64,000 nucleotides of DNA from Leguminivora glycinivorella (taxonomy: Eukaryota > Arthropoda > Insecta > Lepidoptera > Tortricidae): assembly GCF_023078275.1 (NCBI RefSeq), contig NC_062990.1, positions 3,675,501 through 3,739,500 of the forward strand. Direction: 5' to 3'. The position numbers and the translations under genes are program-made. This document shows positions 32,942 through 43,399 of this stretch, in pieces (position 1 is the first letter of the stretch; the number at the start of each line of letters is the position of its first letter). The notes beneath the pieces are model-generated. The model saw only the letters and a program-made list of their open reading frames with translations. It made no database searches and had not been told where the DNA came from.

Positions 32942-35200
32942 ATGGAATTTAAAAAACTAAAAAATAAAAATGAAGAGGGAAAGCCCAAAATAAAGGGCAC
33001 AAAAGTGGAGAAGCGCAGCCGGAAGTTGAAGGAAAGCGGCTCCGACAAAATGGCGGAAAGCGTGGCAGATATGCTCGCAGCTACGGACGAGAGTGACAAG
33101 TCAGATTGCACTCTTGTAACCATCAGATCGAGGTCTAACTCGAGCTGCTCTGTGAGTTCTAATATACGACGCTTTTGGGCAAATGATGACACAGCTGAGC
33201 AGCAAAGAGCTAGTGATGTGGCATCTCAGCCCTTCTTTGATGACTGGGAGGTACCTGACTCCCCTGAGCCAGCAGCGCATGAAGGTCAAGAGGTAAAGAC
33301 CAAGCGTTCAAGGGGACGTCCGCCAAATATAGGCGAATATATAGGTCTGGCGGCGGCACAAAGAGCCCTTAAAGAGGCAAAAGGGAAGACTCTTGGGACG
33401 GAGGCGGAATTGGCGATTGCACGTCAAACGAAAGAGGCAAGACAGCTTTCAAAGTTGCCTGCAGCAAGTGAAGACTTGAGTCAGAAATCGGCTGAAGATC
33501 TTTCGAAGTCAGTGACGGACCATGTAAATATTATTGAGAACGTGGCCAAAACGTCAAAAAATTTGAAGGGAACCTACGTCAAGGCCCTTAATCAAGCGGC
33601 GATGAACATTGCAAAGGCATTTGATTATTTAAGCCAGCGCACAATTTCGGACGAGACTCGCCAATTGCAGGCAGCGAATAATCGTCTGCAAGCAGAGATG
33701 GTCTGCCTCCGCGCGGAGTTGGCACAGCTCAAGGCAGAAGTAGAGCGTGCAAAGCAAACGGAGACTCCTGTAAAGGAGGTCCTGCAATCCGGATCAGGCG
33801 AGGACGCAGATATGCCAGACGGGACACTGGACGCGCTGCCTGCCCTGAAGGAAAATTTGTTGTCACAGAAGAGTCAACCGGTGATTGATCTTACGCCCGC
33901 GTCCAAGGATGACGAATTCATGCGTGCAGTGGCCCTCCGGGTGGGAGAAATTGTAAGCGCACGCCTGGACGGACTAGAAGCCGAGGGTCGTCTGCTACCA
34001 GCTAAACAATTGAGACCAGCATTGGCAACAGACAAGAAGAAGCAGGTTTCAGTGTCTACGGCTTCTGCTGCGGTGAGAATGACTGCTGGAACCAGTGGTA
34101 AAATAGTAATAGATGCCACTAAAAAACCACAGCCCGCTCCAGCTCCTGGAGTTAAGAAGAAGGCCACAAAAAAGGCTACAAGGAATAAAGGTGGGACTCA
34201 AAACCAGCCATCAACGGTGACGCCCATACCTCGCTCCCTGCCACCTGCCCCTGCCACTATGAAAGAGGGCTGGAACTTAGTAGCAAGCAAGGGGAATAAG
34301 CGAAAGAATGATCGTGCTGCCCCAGTGCAGTTAACAGAAAAGGCGAAAGCCCAAAAGCTTAAAGCCCCTCGATCAGCGGCTGTGGTGTTGACTCTACAAC
34401 CGGAGGCGGTAGAAAAAGGCATCACATATAGAGACGTGATTGCCGAGGCTAAGACCAAAGTCCAACTGGCGGATATAGATATTCCTGGTGGACTGCGCTT
34501 CAGGCGGGCGGCTACCGGAGCGTGTGTTCTCGAGATACCTGGAGCATCTAGTGGCGACAAAGCGGATAAGCTAGCTGATGCAATAAGACAACAGATCGAC
34601 GGTGAAAAGATACGGGTATCAAGGCCAACAAAAACCGTTGACATTCGCGTCACTGGCCTGGACGATTCGGTTACCTCAGAAGAGGTGGTAGCGGCTGTGG
34701 CACGAACCGGAGGTTGTACTATTGATACGGTGAAGGCCGGAGAAATACGCCAGGGATTCTCAGGACTCGGTACAGTGTGGGTTCAATGCCCGATCGTGGC
34801 TGCTAAAAAAGTGGTAGCTGGGGGTCGCCTACTGGTAGGATGGGTCTCGGCTCAGGTAAAGCTACTAGAAAAGAGGCCTTTACGATGCTTCCGGTGCCTT
34901 AGAAATGGGCACGTAAGGGCGCAATGTACAGCGGAAACAGACCGGTCCGAAACCTGTTTTCAGTGCGGCAAAGAGGGTCACAAAGCGGCTAATTGCACTG
35001 CTGCGCCACACTGTGCGGAGTGCGCGGCAGCTAGCAAGCCGTCAGAACACAGAATAGGCAGCAAAGCGTGTACTACGCTTAAAAATGCCGGGAAATTGAA
35101 GAAGACCAACGCTTCAGGTAACCCTCGGGCCCTCTCGCAGTCGGTCGTGTCACCCACAGTGGTCTTGACAGAGGAGGCACAAACAATGGCCGTCGATTAA
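32942..35200 (+). CDS. R1-clade LINE ORF1, nucleic-acid-binding gag-like protein
   Basis: 752 codons. The lysine/glutamate-rich N-terminus is followed by an acidic and serine-rich stretch. A leucine-zipper-like coiled coil is at about residues 240-273 (RQLQAANNRLQAEM region), and there is a basic lysine-rich middle. Three zinc knuckles lie near the C-terminus: C649-C652-H657-C662, C672-C675-H680-C685 and C691-C694-H703-C710. The first two are CX2CX4HX4C; the third is a longer variant. ORF1 proteins of this type bind element RNA and form particles. The ATG at 32942 is the first in this frame near the start. The stop TAA (35198-35200) directly abuts the ORF2 ATG in the same frame. No frameshift or internal stop is present. 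Confidence 0.93.
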   Translation: MEFKKLKNKNEEGKPKIKGTKVEKRSRKLKESGSDKMAESVADMLAATDESDKSDCTLVTIRSRSNSSCSVSSNIRRFWANDDTAEQQRASDVASQPFFDDWEVPDSPEPAAHEGQEVKTKRSRGRPPNIGEYIGLAAAQRALKEAKGKTLGTEAELAIARQTKEARQLSKLPAASEDLSQKSAEDLSKSVTDHVNIIENVAKTSKNLKGTYVKALNQAAMNIAKAFDYLSQRTISDETRQLQAANNRLQAEMVCLRAELAQLKAEVERAKQTETPVKEVLQSGSGEDADMPDGTLDALPALKENLLSQKSQPVIDLTPASKDDEFMRAVALRVGEIVSARLDGLEAEGRLLPAKQLRPALATDKKKQVSVSTASAAVRMTAGTSGKIVIDATKKPQPAPAPGVKKKATKKATRNKGGTQNQPSTVTPIPRSLPPAPATMKEGWNLVASKGNKRKNDRAAPVQLTEKAKAQKLKAPRSAAVVLTLQPEAVEKGITYRDVIAEAKTKVQLADIDIPGGLRFRRAATGACVLEIPGASSGDKADKLADAIRQQIDGEKIRVSRPTKTVDIRVTGLDDSVTSEEVVAAVARTGGCTIDTVKAGEIRQGFSGLGTVWVQCPIVAAKKVVAGGRLLVGWVSAQVKLLEKRPLRCFRCLRNGHVRAQCTAETDRSETCFQCGKEGHKAANCTAAPHCAECAAASKPSEHRIGSKACTTLKNAGKLKKTNASGNPRALSQSVVSPTVVLTEEAQTMAVD

Positions 35201-38200
35201 ATGGCGACCATTGAATTTTTACAGGGGAACCTCAACCACGCTGCTAGGGCTCAGGATCTTTTCCATCAAAGTATGGCACAGTGGTCGATTCACATTGCCG
35301 TAGTAGCGGAGCCCTATAAAGTGCTTGACAGAGATGACTGGGCTGGGGACCTAGATGGAACCGTGGCTATAATTACGCGGAGCGCTGCCGGCTCCAATCC
35401 ATTTAAAAGCGTAATAAAAGGACACGGCTGTGTCGCGGTGGTATGCGGGGATTTGGCAGTAGTTGGAGTCTACTTCTCTCCAAACAAAGCACTCGCAGAA
35501 TTCGAGAACTTTCTTGTTGATGTCGGTTCTCTTGTTAGTCAGCTTCATCCTGTCCCCATTATCGTAGCTGGTGATTTTAACGCAAAAAATGTGGCGTGGG
35601 GTTGCCCATCGACAGATCCAAAGGGACGTACTCTTTTAGAGTGGGCAATTAGCTCAAATCTGGCTGTTATGAATACGGGAACGGCAAACACGTGTGTGCG
35701 ACAACAAGGTGGCTCCATCGTGGACATCACATTTGCTGGTGCCGCCGTGGCACACCGTGTTCAGGATTGGGAAGTCTTAGTAGATGTGGAGACCTTGTCA
35801 GATCACCGTTATATTCGGTTTGGTATCTCTGCACTCCCCAGGCGCTTTATGCCAAGACGTAATGATCCGATTGAAGGCGGTCCACGATGGGTGCTTAAAA
35901 AACTTGATAAGGATGACTTAGAGTTGGCGGTAATGGTACGTACATGGACGATGGAGTCGGAAGAGGTAACCGATATCGAGGCTGAAGCCGAATGGTTCCG
36001 CAGGTGCATGACGGAGGTCTGCGATGCGGCCATGCCTCGATTCAAGGCGTTCTCTCCCCGACGTACCGTGTACTGGTGGTCTTCAGATCTTGCGCAGTTG
36101 CGCAAGGAGTGTGTGTTCACCAGACGTCAGTACACGCGACAACGAAGTCGACGGAATAGAGACGAAGCGGCAGAAGCGACCCTGTATACTAAATATAAGG
36201 AGGCAAAAGAGGCACTTAAAGCTGCTATCGGACAAGCCATTGACCGGTCACGAGAGGAGTTTCTGGAGACTCTTAACAAAGATCCATGGGGAAGGCCATA
36301 CAAGCTTGTTAGGCAAAAGCTTCGGCCGTGGGCCCCCCCGCTAACACAGAGTCTCGAACCTCAGCTGCTGGATAACGTAGTTGCCGCTCTTTTTCCTCAC
36401 AGGCCTCGGCAAAATCCACCGTCTATGGTTCTATCTATTAGGGCACCTGAAAGGCAACATGACGAAGAAACAGACACGCCGCCTGTCACCGAGGACGAGT
36501 TGGGAGCAGCGGTTTTGAGGTTACGGGCTAAAAACACGGCTCCTGGATTGGATGGAATCCCGGGTCGAGCCTGGGTGTTAGCTATGGAGGCCCTTGAACC
36601 TAGATTACGTCGGTTTTTCAGTGCATGTCTGGAGCAGGGCCGATTTCCTGACTCCTGGAAAATCGGTCGATTGGTTCTGCTGAGAAAAGAGGGTCGTCCT
36701 GCGGATTCACCGTCAGCCTACCGGCCTATCGTGCTGCTTGATGAGGTGGGGAAACTTTTTGAGCGGATTATTGCGACCCGTTTGATCAAGCACTTAATGA
36801 CGAAAGGGCCAGACCTGGATAATTGCCAATTTGGTTTCCGGAGAGGCCGCTCAACAGTACACGCTATTTTGCGAGTGAAAAAACTAGCGGACGATGCAGT
36901 GTCTCAGGGTGATGTCGTCTTGGCAGTGTCGTTAGACATTGCCAACGCCTTTAACACTCTCCCCTGGGACTGCATAAACGAGGCGCTTTTGTACCACCAA
37001 GTACCCCTACATCTTAGCCGAATAGTGAAGGCCTACTTACTGCGGCGCTTTGTAGCCTTCCCTGGGCAGCATGAATGGGGACGAAGAGAAATGGTATGCG
37101 GTGTTCCACAGGGGTCGGTGTTGGGACCACTCTTGTGGAACATCGGGTACGATTGGGTGCTACGGGGACCTCTTCTGCGCGGGGTAAATCTAGTGTGCTA
37201 CGCAGACGACACTCTGGTGACGGCGCGGGGGAAAACATTTAGAGAAGCCGCTATTCTCGCCACAGCGGCCGTAGCCCACATTGTAGGCAAAATACGACGG
37301 TTAGGTCTAGAGGTCGCGTTAAACAAGTCGGAAGCCATATGTTTCCACGGGCCTAGAAGGGCGCCTCGGGCCGGAGCTCATATAATCGTTGGGGGTGTCC
37401 AGATCGCCGTGAAACCATCGATGCGATATCTGGGTATTATACTAGATAGTCGCTGGTCCTTTCAGGCCCACTTTGACCAGCTGTCGCAGAAGCTGTTGGG
37501 CGCGGCTGCTGCGCTTGGGCGCCTGCTGCCAAATATTGGAGGACCGAAAGCATCTTGCCGCCGTCTATACGTAGGAGTTGTGCGTTCCATAGCTCTCTAT
37601 GGAGCCCCAGTGTGGGCTTCTGGCCTTAGTGGCAAGAACATCACCCAACTGCGGCAAGCGCAACGGGTGATAGCTATTAGGTTAATACGAGGGTACAGGA
37701 CAGTATCGGGAGAGGCTGCATGTGTGCTGGCTGGATCCCTGCCATGGGACTTGGACGCTAGAGTCCTTGCGTCCATTTTCTTTTGGCGTGAAGAGGCGCG
37801 AGCTCGGGATTTCTGGCCAGCACCGCGTGAGATCGAGGCCAAACATGAGGTGCTCTCCCTCGAAGCGAGAAATGAATGGATGGACCGGCTCGAACGACCT
37901 AGTGCGGGCATTCGGACAATTGAGGCGATTCGGCCAGTTATGTCACAGTGGCTAGAACGACCACATGGCGCCCTCACTTTCCAGCTCGTGCAGATTCTTT
38001 CGGGGCACGGTTGCTTCGGGAGATATCTGCACAAAATTGCTGGCAGAGAGCCAACAGAGGAGTGTCACGAATGCGGTGCAGCTGTTGATACTGCCCAACA
38101 CACATTGGAGGAATGCCCAGTGTGGGGGCCAGAGCGCGCTGACTTAATTGCCATAGTGGGGCCAGATCTCTCGTTGCCAGCCGTGGTTAAGTCCATGGTA

Positions 38201-38365
38201 GACAGTGAGAGATCGTGGCAAGCGATACAGATCTTCTGCGAAAACGTTATGCAGCAGAAGGAAACGGCGGAACGCGCTAGGGAGATTGCCCCAATGGCCG
38301 ACCAACGGCGCCGCAAGCGTGCTCGACGCAGACGGGTCGCACACGACCGCCGCCTGCCTCCGTAG
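35201..38365 (+). CDS. R1-clade LINE ORF2, endonuclease-reverse transcriptase
   Basis: 1054 codons. The APE-like endonuclease fills roughly residues 1-215 with its expected landmarks: N10 in QGNLNH, E37 in AEPY, GDFN at 124-127 and SDH at 200-202. A reverse transcriptase follows (about 430-750), with APGLDGIPG at the finger region, FRRGRSTVHA, GVPQGSVLGP and the catalytic YADD at 667-670. The C-terminus has a CX2CX8HX4C finger (C955, C958, H967, C972) and a basic tail. The protein nicks target DNA and primes cDNA on the nick. All catalytic landmarks are present and the frame is open, so activity is plausible. ATG is immediately after the ORF1 stop. Confidence 0.95.
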   Translation: MATIEFLQGNLNHAARAQDLFHQSMAQWSIHIAVVAEPYKVLDRDDWAGDLDGTVAIITRSAAGSNPFKSVIKGHGCVAVVCGDLAVVGVYFSPNKALAEFENFLVDVGSLVSQLHPVPIIVAGDFNAKNVAWGCPSTDPKGRTLLEWAISSNLAVMNTGTANTCVRQQGGSIVDITFAGAAVAHRVQDWEVLVDVETLSDHRYIRFGISALPRRFMPRRNDPIEGGPRWVLKKLDKDDLELAVMVRTWTMESEEVTDIEAEAEWFRRCMTEVCDAAMPRFKAFSPRRTVYWWSSDLAQLRKECVFTRRQYTRQRSRRNRDEAAEATLYTKYKEAKEALKAAIGQAIDRSREEFLETLNKDPWGRPYKLVRQKLRPWAPPLTQSLEPQLLDNVVAALFPHRPRQNPPSMVLSIRAPERQHDEETDTPPVTEDELGAAVLRLRAKNTAPGLDGIPGRAWVLAMEALEPRLRRFFSACLEQGRFPDSWKIGRLVLLRKEGRPADSPSAYRPIVLLDEVGKLFERIIATRLIKHLMTKGPDLDNCQFGFRRGRSTVHAILRVKKLADDAVSQGDVVLAVSLDIANAFNTLPWDCINEALLYHQVPLHLSRIVKAYLLRRFVAFPGQHEWGRREMVCGVPQGSVLGPLLWNIGYDWVLRGPLLRGVNLVCYADDTLVTARGKTFREAAILATAAVAHIVGKIRRLGLEVALNKSEAICFHGPRRAPRAGAHIIVGGVQIAVKPSMRYLGIILDSRWSFQAHFDQLSQKLLGAAAALGRLLPNIGGPKASCRRLYVGVVRSIALYGAPVWASGLSGKNITQLRQAQRVIAIRLIRGYRTVSGEAACVLAGSLPWDLDARVLASIFFWREEARARDFWPAPREIEAKHEVLSLEARNEWMDRLERPSAGIRTIEAIRPVMSQWLERPHGALTFQLVQILSGHGCFGRYLHKIAGREPTEECHECGAAVDTAQHTLEECPVWGPERADLIAIVGPDLSLPAVVKSMVDSERSWQAIQIFCENVMQQKETAERAREIAPMADQRRRKRARRRRVAHDRRLPP

Positions 38366-38716
38366 GTTGATCGCAGGATGACAGGCACGGGGACGCCTGC
38401 CATCCCTTGCACATGCGGTCCCTGAGAGGTCAACCGTACTGGATACGGTCTAATACTATATGGGGCTATCAAGGGCCTCCGGAGGTGGTGCTCCGCAAAG
38501 CGGACAGGTGCTGGTGGTGCTGTAGAAGTAAAGCGCGAGCGTACCTGCAGCCCACCGCCGCAGCACAATGGCGGCAGACGGGGGGGGTTGTTTAGTGGGT
38601 AGACTTGGGGTCTCTAGCCCTTAACAAGGAGTCCCACATAACCACTCGGGTCTTTCCCCGTACCCGAGTGGTATGCGTAATGCATTTTTCCCCTCCTAAA
38701 CAAAAAAAAAAAAAAA
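38366..38716 (+). other. 3' UTR and poly-A tail of the R1-clade LINE
   Basis: GC-rich 3' UTR with a near-repeat (ccactcgggtctttcccc and acccgagtggtatgcgta, inverted with respect to each other: a possible stem-loop), then a run of 15 A (38702-38716) meeting the target duplication. Confidence 0.75.
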
Positions 38717-38730
38717 GGAATGGTCAACGT

Positions 38731-38900
38731 ATTTCCGATTTTTAACCGACTTCAAAAAAGGAGGAGGTTCTCAATTCGACTGAATGTTTTTTTTTTATTT
38801 CATTCATTGGTAGCATACGAGTGTAGCTGTGACGTAAGTAATACATGAGGAACTGCTCCATCCCCGCGCCGCTCATCCTTGGCCATCCACGGCGTCGACA
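38731..38900. repeat. Left LTR of outer element, third piece with small insertion
   Basis: It continues the LTR from atttccgatttt to the end gcgtcgaca. Relative to the intact copy it has an extra segment of about 53 bp (38743-38795, accgacttcaaaaaaggagg through a T run). That segment resembles a tiny 5'-truncated retroelement end that I recognise as common in moth genomes. Confidence 0.7.
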
Positions 38901-39872
38901 TCAGAAAGCGGGATGTTCTTCAATTGCTTACACAGCTGACATGTGAGCCAAGTTAACATTGGCAAATTCCTGGTTGGTGTTTCCTAACCTAGACACGTGG
39001 TAGTAAGGTCACATGTCTAACCTTGAATGCAGGTGAGCATTTTATTATGTTATTTGGTGTAAATTGTTGATTGCTAATTGTGGAAAGTTTGATGAAATTA
39101 AAATCGTAGTGATTATAAAATTTTGAAGATCGTAATTATTGTTCTACCTAAAATTATTCAGTGACTTTGCTCATATCATTGTTCTGAGTTTGTTTGTTTT
39201 ACAGATCCTTTATTCTGTAACGTTTCGTAGTTTATAAAATTTGACAAGTTATTTCCAGTAATGCCCTCCTAAATTCGTGATCTATCTCGAATTGTTCATT
39301 GTGTGAAAACAGAAGCTACGGATATGAAAATTTACGTTACAGTATGCAGCCACACTGGAGTCTGGAGCCTACACAACTTGTGGAGTCTGTGCTGTTCATA
39401 CTACTGGCGGATGGAATCTAGAAGCAGTACCTACGACAGAAGCTGCACATCACTGCATTCCGGATCTGGAGAATGAAAAAAAAAGGGACAGGTGTCGTTC
39501 CAATTGTTTTTTTTTATTGAATTTTAATCCGAGTGTAATGGCTAACCATAATAGTTCTTTTTTGTAACGGTTAAGAGAACAAAATGTAGTTCTGTTTGTC
39601 ATTTTTGAAGACATGTTCGCCTTTGTGATGCTGATTATGATGATAGTTTTTGCAGTTTAAATTGTTTTTTTTCGGAGATTATAAAAGTAAACCCCCTTGT
39701 CCAAGACAAGTAACTAGTATTTCGTCTTAAAGTAGCGGAAAACGTTTTGTTCGCTCTGCAAAACTTTAACGTTTAACCTGTATAGGTACATGACGGAACT
39801 GACTCTGTGCAAATGATGATTTCAGTAATGGCCAGCTGTGATAAACCACCTCGTGCTTCACTGCATCTACTT
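38901..39872. other. Left interior of outer LTR element
   Basis: No gag/pol coding sequence. Begins tcagaaagcgggatgttc beside the LTR. Weakly GC-richer around 39340-39480 without an open frame. Confidence 0.5.
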
Positions 39873-42800
39873 CTGCCGTCCTAAGGTAAAAGGCAGCTAT
39901 TCGACTATTCGACAAAGCTAGTTTTGAGATAATCGCAAAAAACCTTCTTTTTTGAATTTCTACAAAACGGATTAACTTTTTTCATTATTTCTTTTTGTAT
40001 ATAGTAGGTATAAGTGTTTACTTATTTTAGACATTATTTGTGTGTTTGTACAGCGACTGGTTTTTTTTAATTCGATAAAAGCCTTTTTGCATAGTATTAA
40101 GCTTCAAAAATGGTAGATATTACTAGTCAAGAAAGCGGTAAAACATGCTTTATACGGTGTTCTAATCTAGGATTTTCTCTTAAACTAGGCTATAACGCCG
40201 TATATAATCACATACTATCTTATTGCTTAGCAACAATGCCCATCTAGCACTCGAGATTCTAAGTTAAAGGCAGTATCGTAGTTATTCGGCCTTTTTAATT
40301 AGTATCCTAGTGAGTTTTCCAGATTTTCGACTATACTGCTAGTCTAAAAGAACGCATACTATCAAAAAAATCGTATATACGGCTTTATAGATTAGTATAT
40401 TTGGAAGAAATTGGAACAAAATGCAAATACGTCGTTTAAAAACGTATGTATTAAAGAAACAAGAAAACGCCATTCTGTCCCTATTTACTAAAAAAAAAAC
40501 TAGATCTATCGATTCTTTTTGGATAGTGATAAATATAATATAATAAACTTTTACAGTACACAATAATACCTGCTCTTTTAAATTAGTCAGTAAGTAGTCA
40601 ATTATTAGTATCTAATCGTCATTTTTCCTCAAAGCCTAGATGATAAGAGTGCCGTCTGTATACTAAACATACGTGTACTAATTCGGAGTTTTGTGGAAAC
40701 TTTCTTACGTTGCTAATGGAAACAAGTTAGTAAGTAATGATAAAATAGGTCAATTTGTTATTTTGCTTTGAAAAAAAGGTCAATTTTTATATCATATGTC
40801 ATATGTCAATCTATCGCGTCACTTCTGAGAATTGGAGGCAAAATAAATTATAATTATGTAATTTTAATGCCAAGATGAGAGGTAGAACAACAACGGGTTT
40901 TAATTGTGACCAATCTATCTGCAAAGGATTTGGATGACTATGAAATTGGCCGCACAAGATGTGAGTTAGAAAGCAGTTTACACTACCTACTACCAAATGG
41001 TTTCGCATGAATTATACATACAGTTTAGAAGAATTTCATGGTCGCTCCAAAAATCTGGCTCTTTTCTATAAAAAAATTTAGAGAAAAAGATAATATAATT
41101 ATTATGTGACGAACAGTTTGCAAACAAAAAACAATTTTACCAATTTCTATTAGAGATTGTGCGAATATGTAGCAATAGTTCAGTAAGCTAAAGAGCGTTA
41201 TTCACTGCGGCTGGTTATATACATGAAACAAATACATCCAAAACGCATCCAAGCAGTTTGGCAAGCAATTTGTCCATTCGTTTTTTGTTTAAGGAAACTT
41301 ACATTCCTAGATTTACAAGAAGGAATGCCTTCATAAGCAGGTTCTGCTTAAGTATATGAAAGTACAGGGATCAAATATTCTTCTGGTCCGATTAAGCTGC
41401 TTTTCACTACGCTCGCCAAGTACCGGTCTGGTATCAAGAGAATGATGTCGAGTTTGTTGCGAAAACATTAAATCCGTCGAACTACCCTGAAATGAATTAA
41501 GCTAAGAAACAGATAACATCGAGCAATTCAGAAATGACTGGATTAGTAACCATAAAAATCTTCAACAATGTTACAATACAAAAATTGCGATCCAAAAGTT
41601 TATAGAGAGTATCAAAATCAAAGTCAATCAAAATAATTAGTTATAAATTGAATTCGACTACAACAAAATAGTCATTTAATGGATTTTCTGGAAACAGTGG
41701 CAGATGACCCCGTAAGTTTATTATATAGGCCTAACTTTCACACGAACATGCCTATGCTTTTTGATACTGGTTATCAAAAATATGGTTATTTTCATATTCA
41801 ATTTCCTATTATATTCATATTAATATTCCATGTTTGTAAAATAAAACATAGTTGAAAATGTAGACTACTGCCAATACTTCTCCTTCTTATTCCTCATACC
41901 CTTATCACAGAACAGGTCTTTCTCTTTCATTCTCCTCTTTCGTCATCTCAACACTCATATCTTTCTCTCTAATATCCTATTTCACATAATCCATTCATCG
42001 TTGTTTGGATTTACCCCTCCTCTCTATATCAACATTCATCTCTAACGTTCTCATTCATTAATTGCAAATTATTTACTTGTTTTACTGTAAATTAAACCAA
42101 AAAGGATAACGTTAAATACTTAAACCGTGGAATATTAATATACCTCATATTATATAGTGTTTGCTGCAAAAAAAACTATATACGAACAACTTTCCCACCG
42201 CAAACTACGCTAAAAAGACGTATTTGCTTTCGAGCAATAATATCTGAAAATCGAGTTAAATGTTTGTATCTCGAATAAAAATGACAATAGAAATGATGTA
42301 GGAAATGTAAACAATAGTTATTATTGTTAAAACGTATCAAAAATGCAATCATTCAGTATTTTTCCTAACTTCGTTTGGTTTCGATCAATATTTCGCGCGA
42401 AAAAAGCCAGCTGCGCTCTCGTACTGTCAGCCACAAGCTGCGCCGGTGCTCGCAGCTCGTCACTGATGGCTTTTCCATAGCATAAAGTATCTTTCGGCTG
42501 GCGGGTGGATTGACAAAGGTTGGAGCATATACTGTTTTATAGGCTAGTTTGCAGCACTTTCACTCATTTTAAAAGTTTTTTTACGTTTAATATGACACCC
42601 ATACAAAATAAGAAGAACGTATAACACTTATTCGTTTTTATAGACTAATATTGTGTTGTAAAACAATCGAGCGATACTAGGCTTAAATGACGTATTTGAC
42701 ATTTTTTACAGAAAAAATGTATATACGCTTTTTTAGACTAGTATCAGTTTAAAAAAAAATTATCAAAATCCTACGCTAAAACTACGTATAACGTCTTGTA

Positions 42801-43125
42801 CGTATTTTTAGCCTAGTTTTTCACTTTTACGTACTTTTAGGCTAGTAATACTGGATAACATGTCAACCTAACCAGAGCGTAAAAAACGTATATCTGCATA
42901 TACGTTGATTTAGCTTAGTTTTGTTAAATAGCTGCTTTTTTGGCTAGGAAATCTTGGAAAATTAGTGCAAATACTGCCTTTTTAGAGAAATTTTCTCGGA
43001 AACTAGGCAACATATCGAAAAACGGAAAAAAGTGGTCGATGCAGCTTAACCTGTACATTACGAATATTACAATAAGTCAATTTCGGCAAAATGTCGAATA
43101 GCTGCCTTTTACCTTAGGACGGCAG
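39873..43125. mobile_element. W element: 3.25-kb noncoding element with 33-bp perfect TIRs
   Basis: The first 33 bp (39873-39905, ctgccgtcctaaggtaaaag...) equal the reverse complement of 43093-43125. Subterminal regions on both sides repeat a motif close to ACTAGRCTAAAA next to CGTATATACG (examples near 40180, 40330, 40370, 42690, 42730, 42835). No clear target duplication was seen (flanks tctactt / tattatg). No transposase was found; the short minus frames at 40339-40563 and 40811-41008 have no known motif. Class unknown. Confidence 0.72.
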
Positions 43126-43399
43126 TATTATGTATCCGGCAGAAGCTATAGTCTGCGGAGTACATTAAGATTTTTTACTTAGACGTTGCTTGATGGATTA
43201 TTTTGTGAAAAAAAAAGAAGAATGCTTAAATTCATTGGTTTTAATTGTACCTTGCTTGAGATCTTTCTTGGTCAGGACTGACCGAGCGGTGAGACCCAGA
43301 TTTTAGGTCAGGTGTGACCGAGCGATGTGATACTGTGCTGTGTGTTTTGTTCCAGAATGCATACCCACACACGTGGACGTGTGTAACGCAGGACGGCCG
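43126..43399. other. Right interior of outer LTR element
   Basis: Contains a short imperfect duplication (gtcaggactgaccgagcggtg and gtcaggtgtgaccgagcga). Ends aggacggccg exactly at the LTR. Confidence 0.5.

Larger units (their letters stand above)
32285..38716 (+). mobile_element. Full-length R1-clade non-LTR retrotransposon
   Basis: A 657-bp 5' leader starting ggggtgctacggacag, two long intact ORFs, a 3' UTR of about 0.33 kb and a poly-A run. It is flanked by the perfect 14-bp duplication ggaatggtcaacgt (32271-32284, 38717-38730), and the empty site is present in the other LTR (44393-44406). ORF1 with CCHC knuckles plus ORF2 with an APE endonuclease, RT and a terminal CCHC motif is the R1/Jockey-type layout. 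The NLNH...AEPY start and the ORF2 C-terminal finger fit the R1 clade. It lies in an LTR, not in rDNA. Confidence 0.92.

Noticed and set aside
34198..38568. Minus-strand frames of 61-167 codons opposite the LINE ORFs
   Set aside because: Shadows of strongly coding plus-strand ORFs with high GC.
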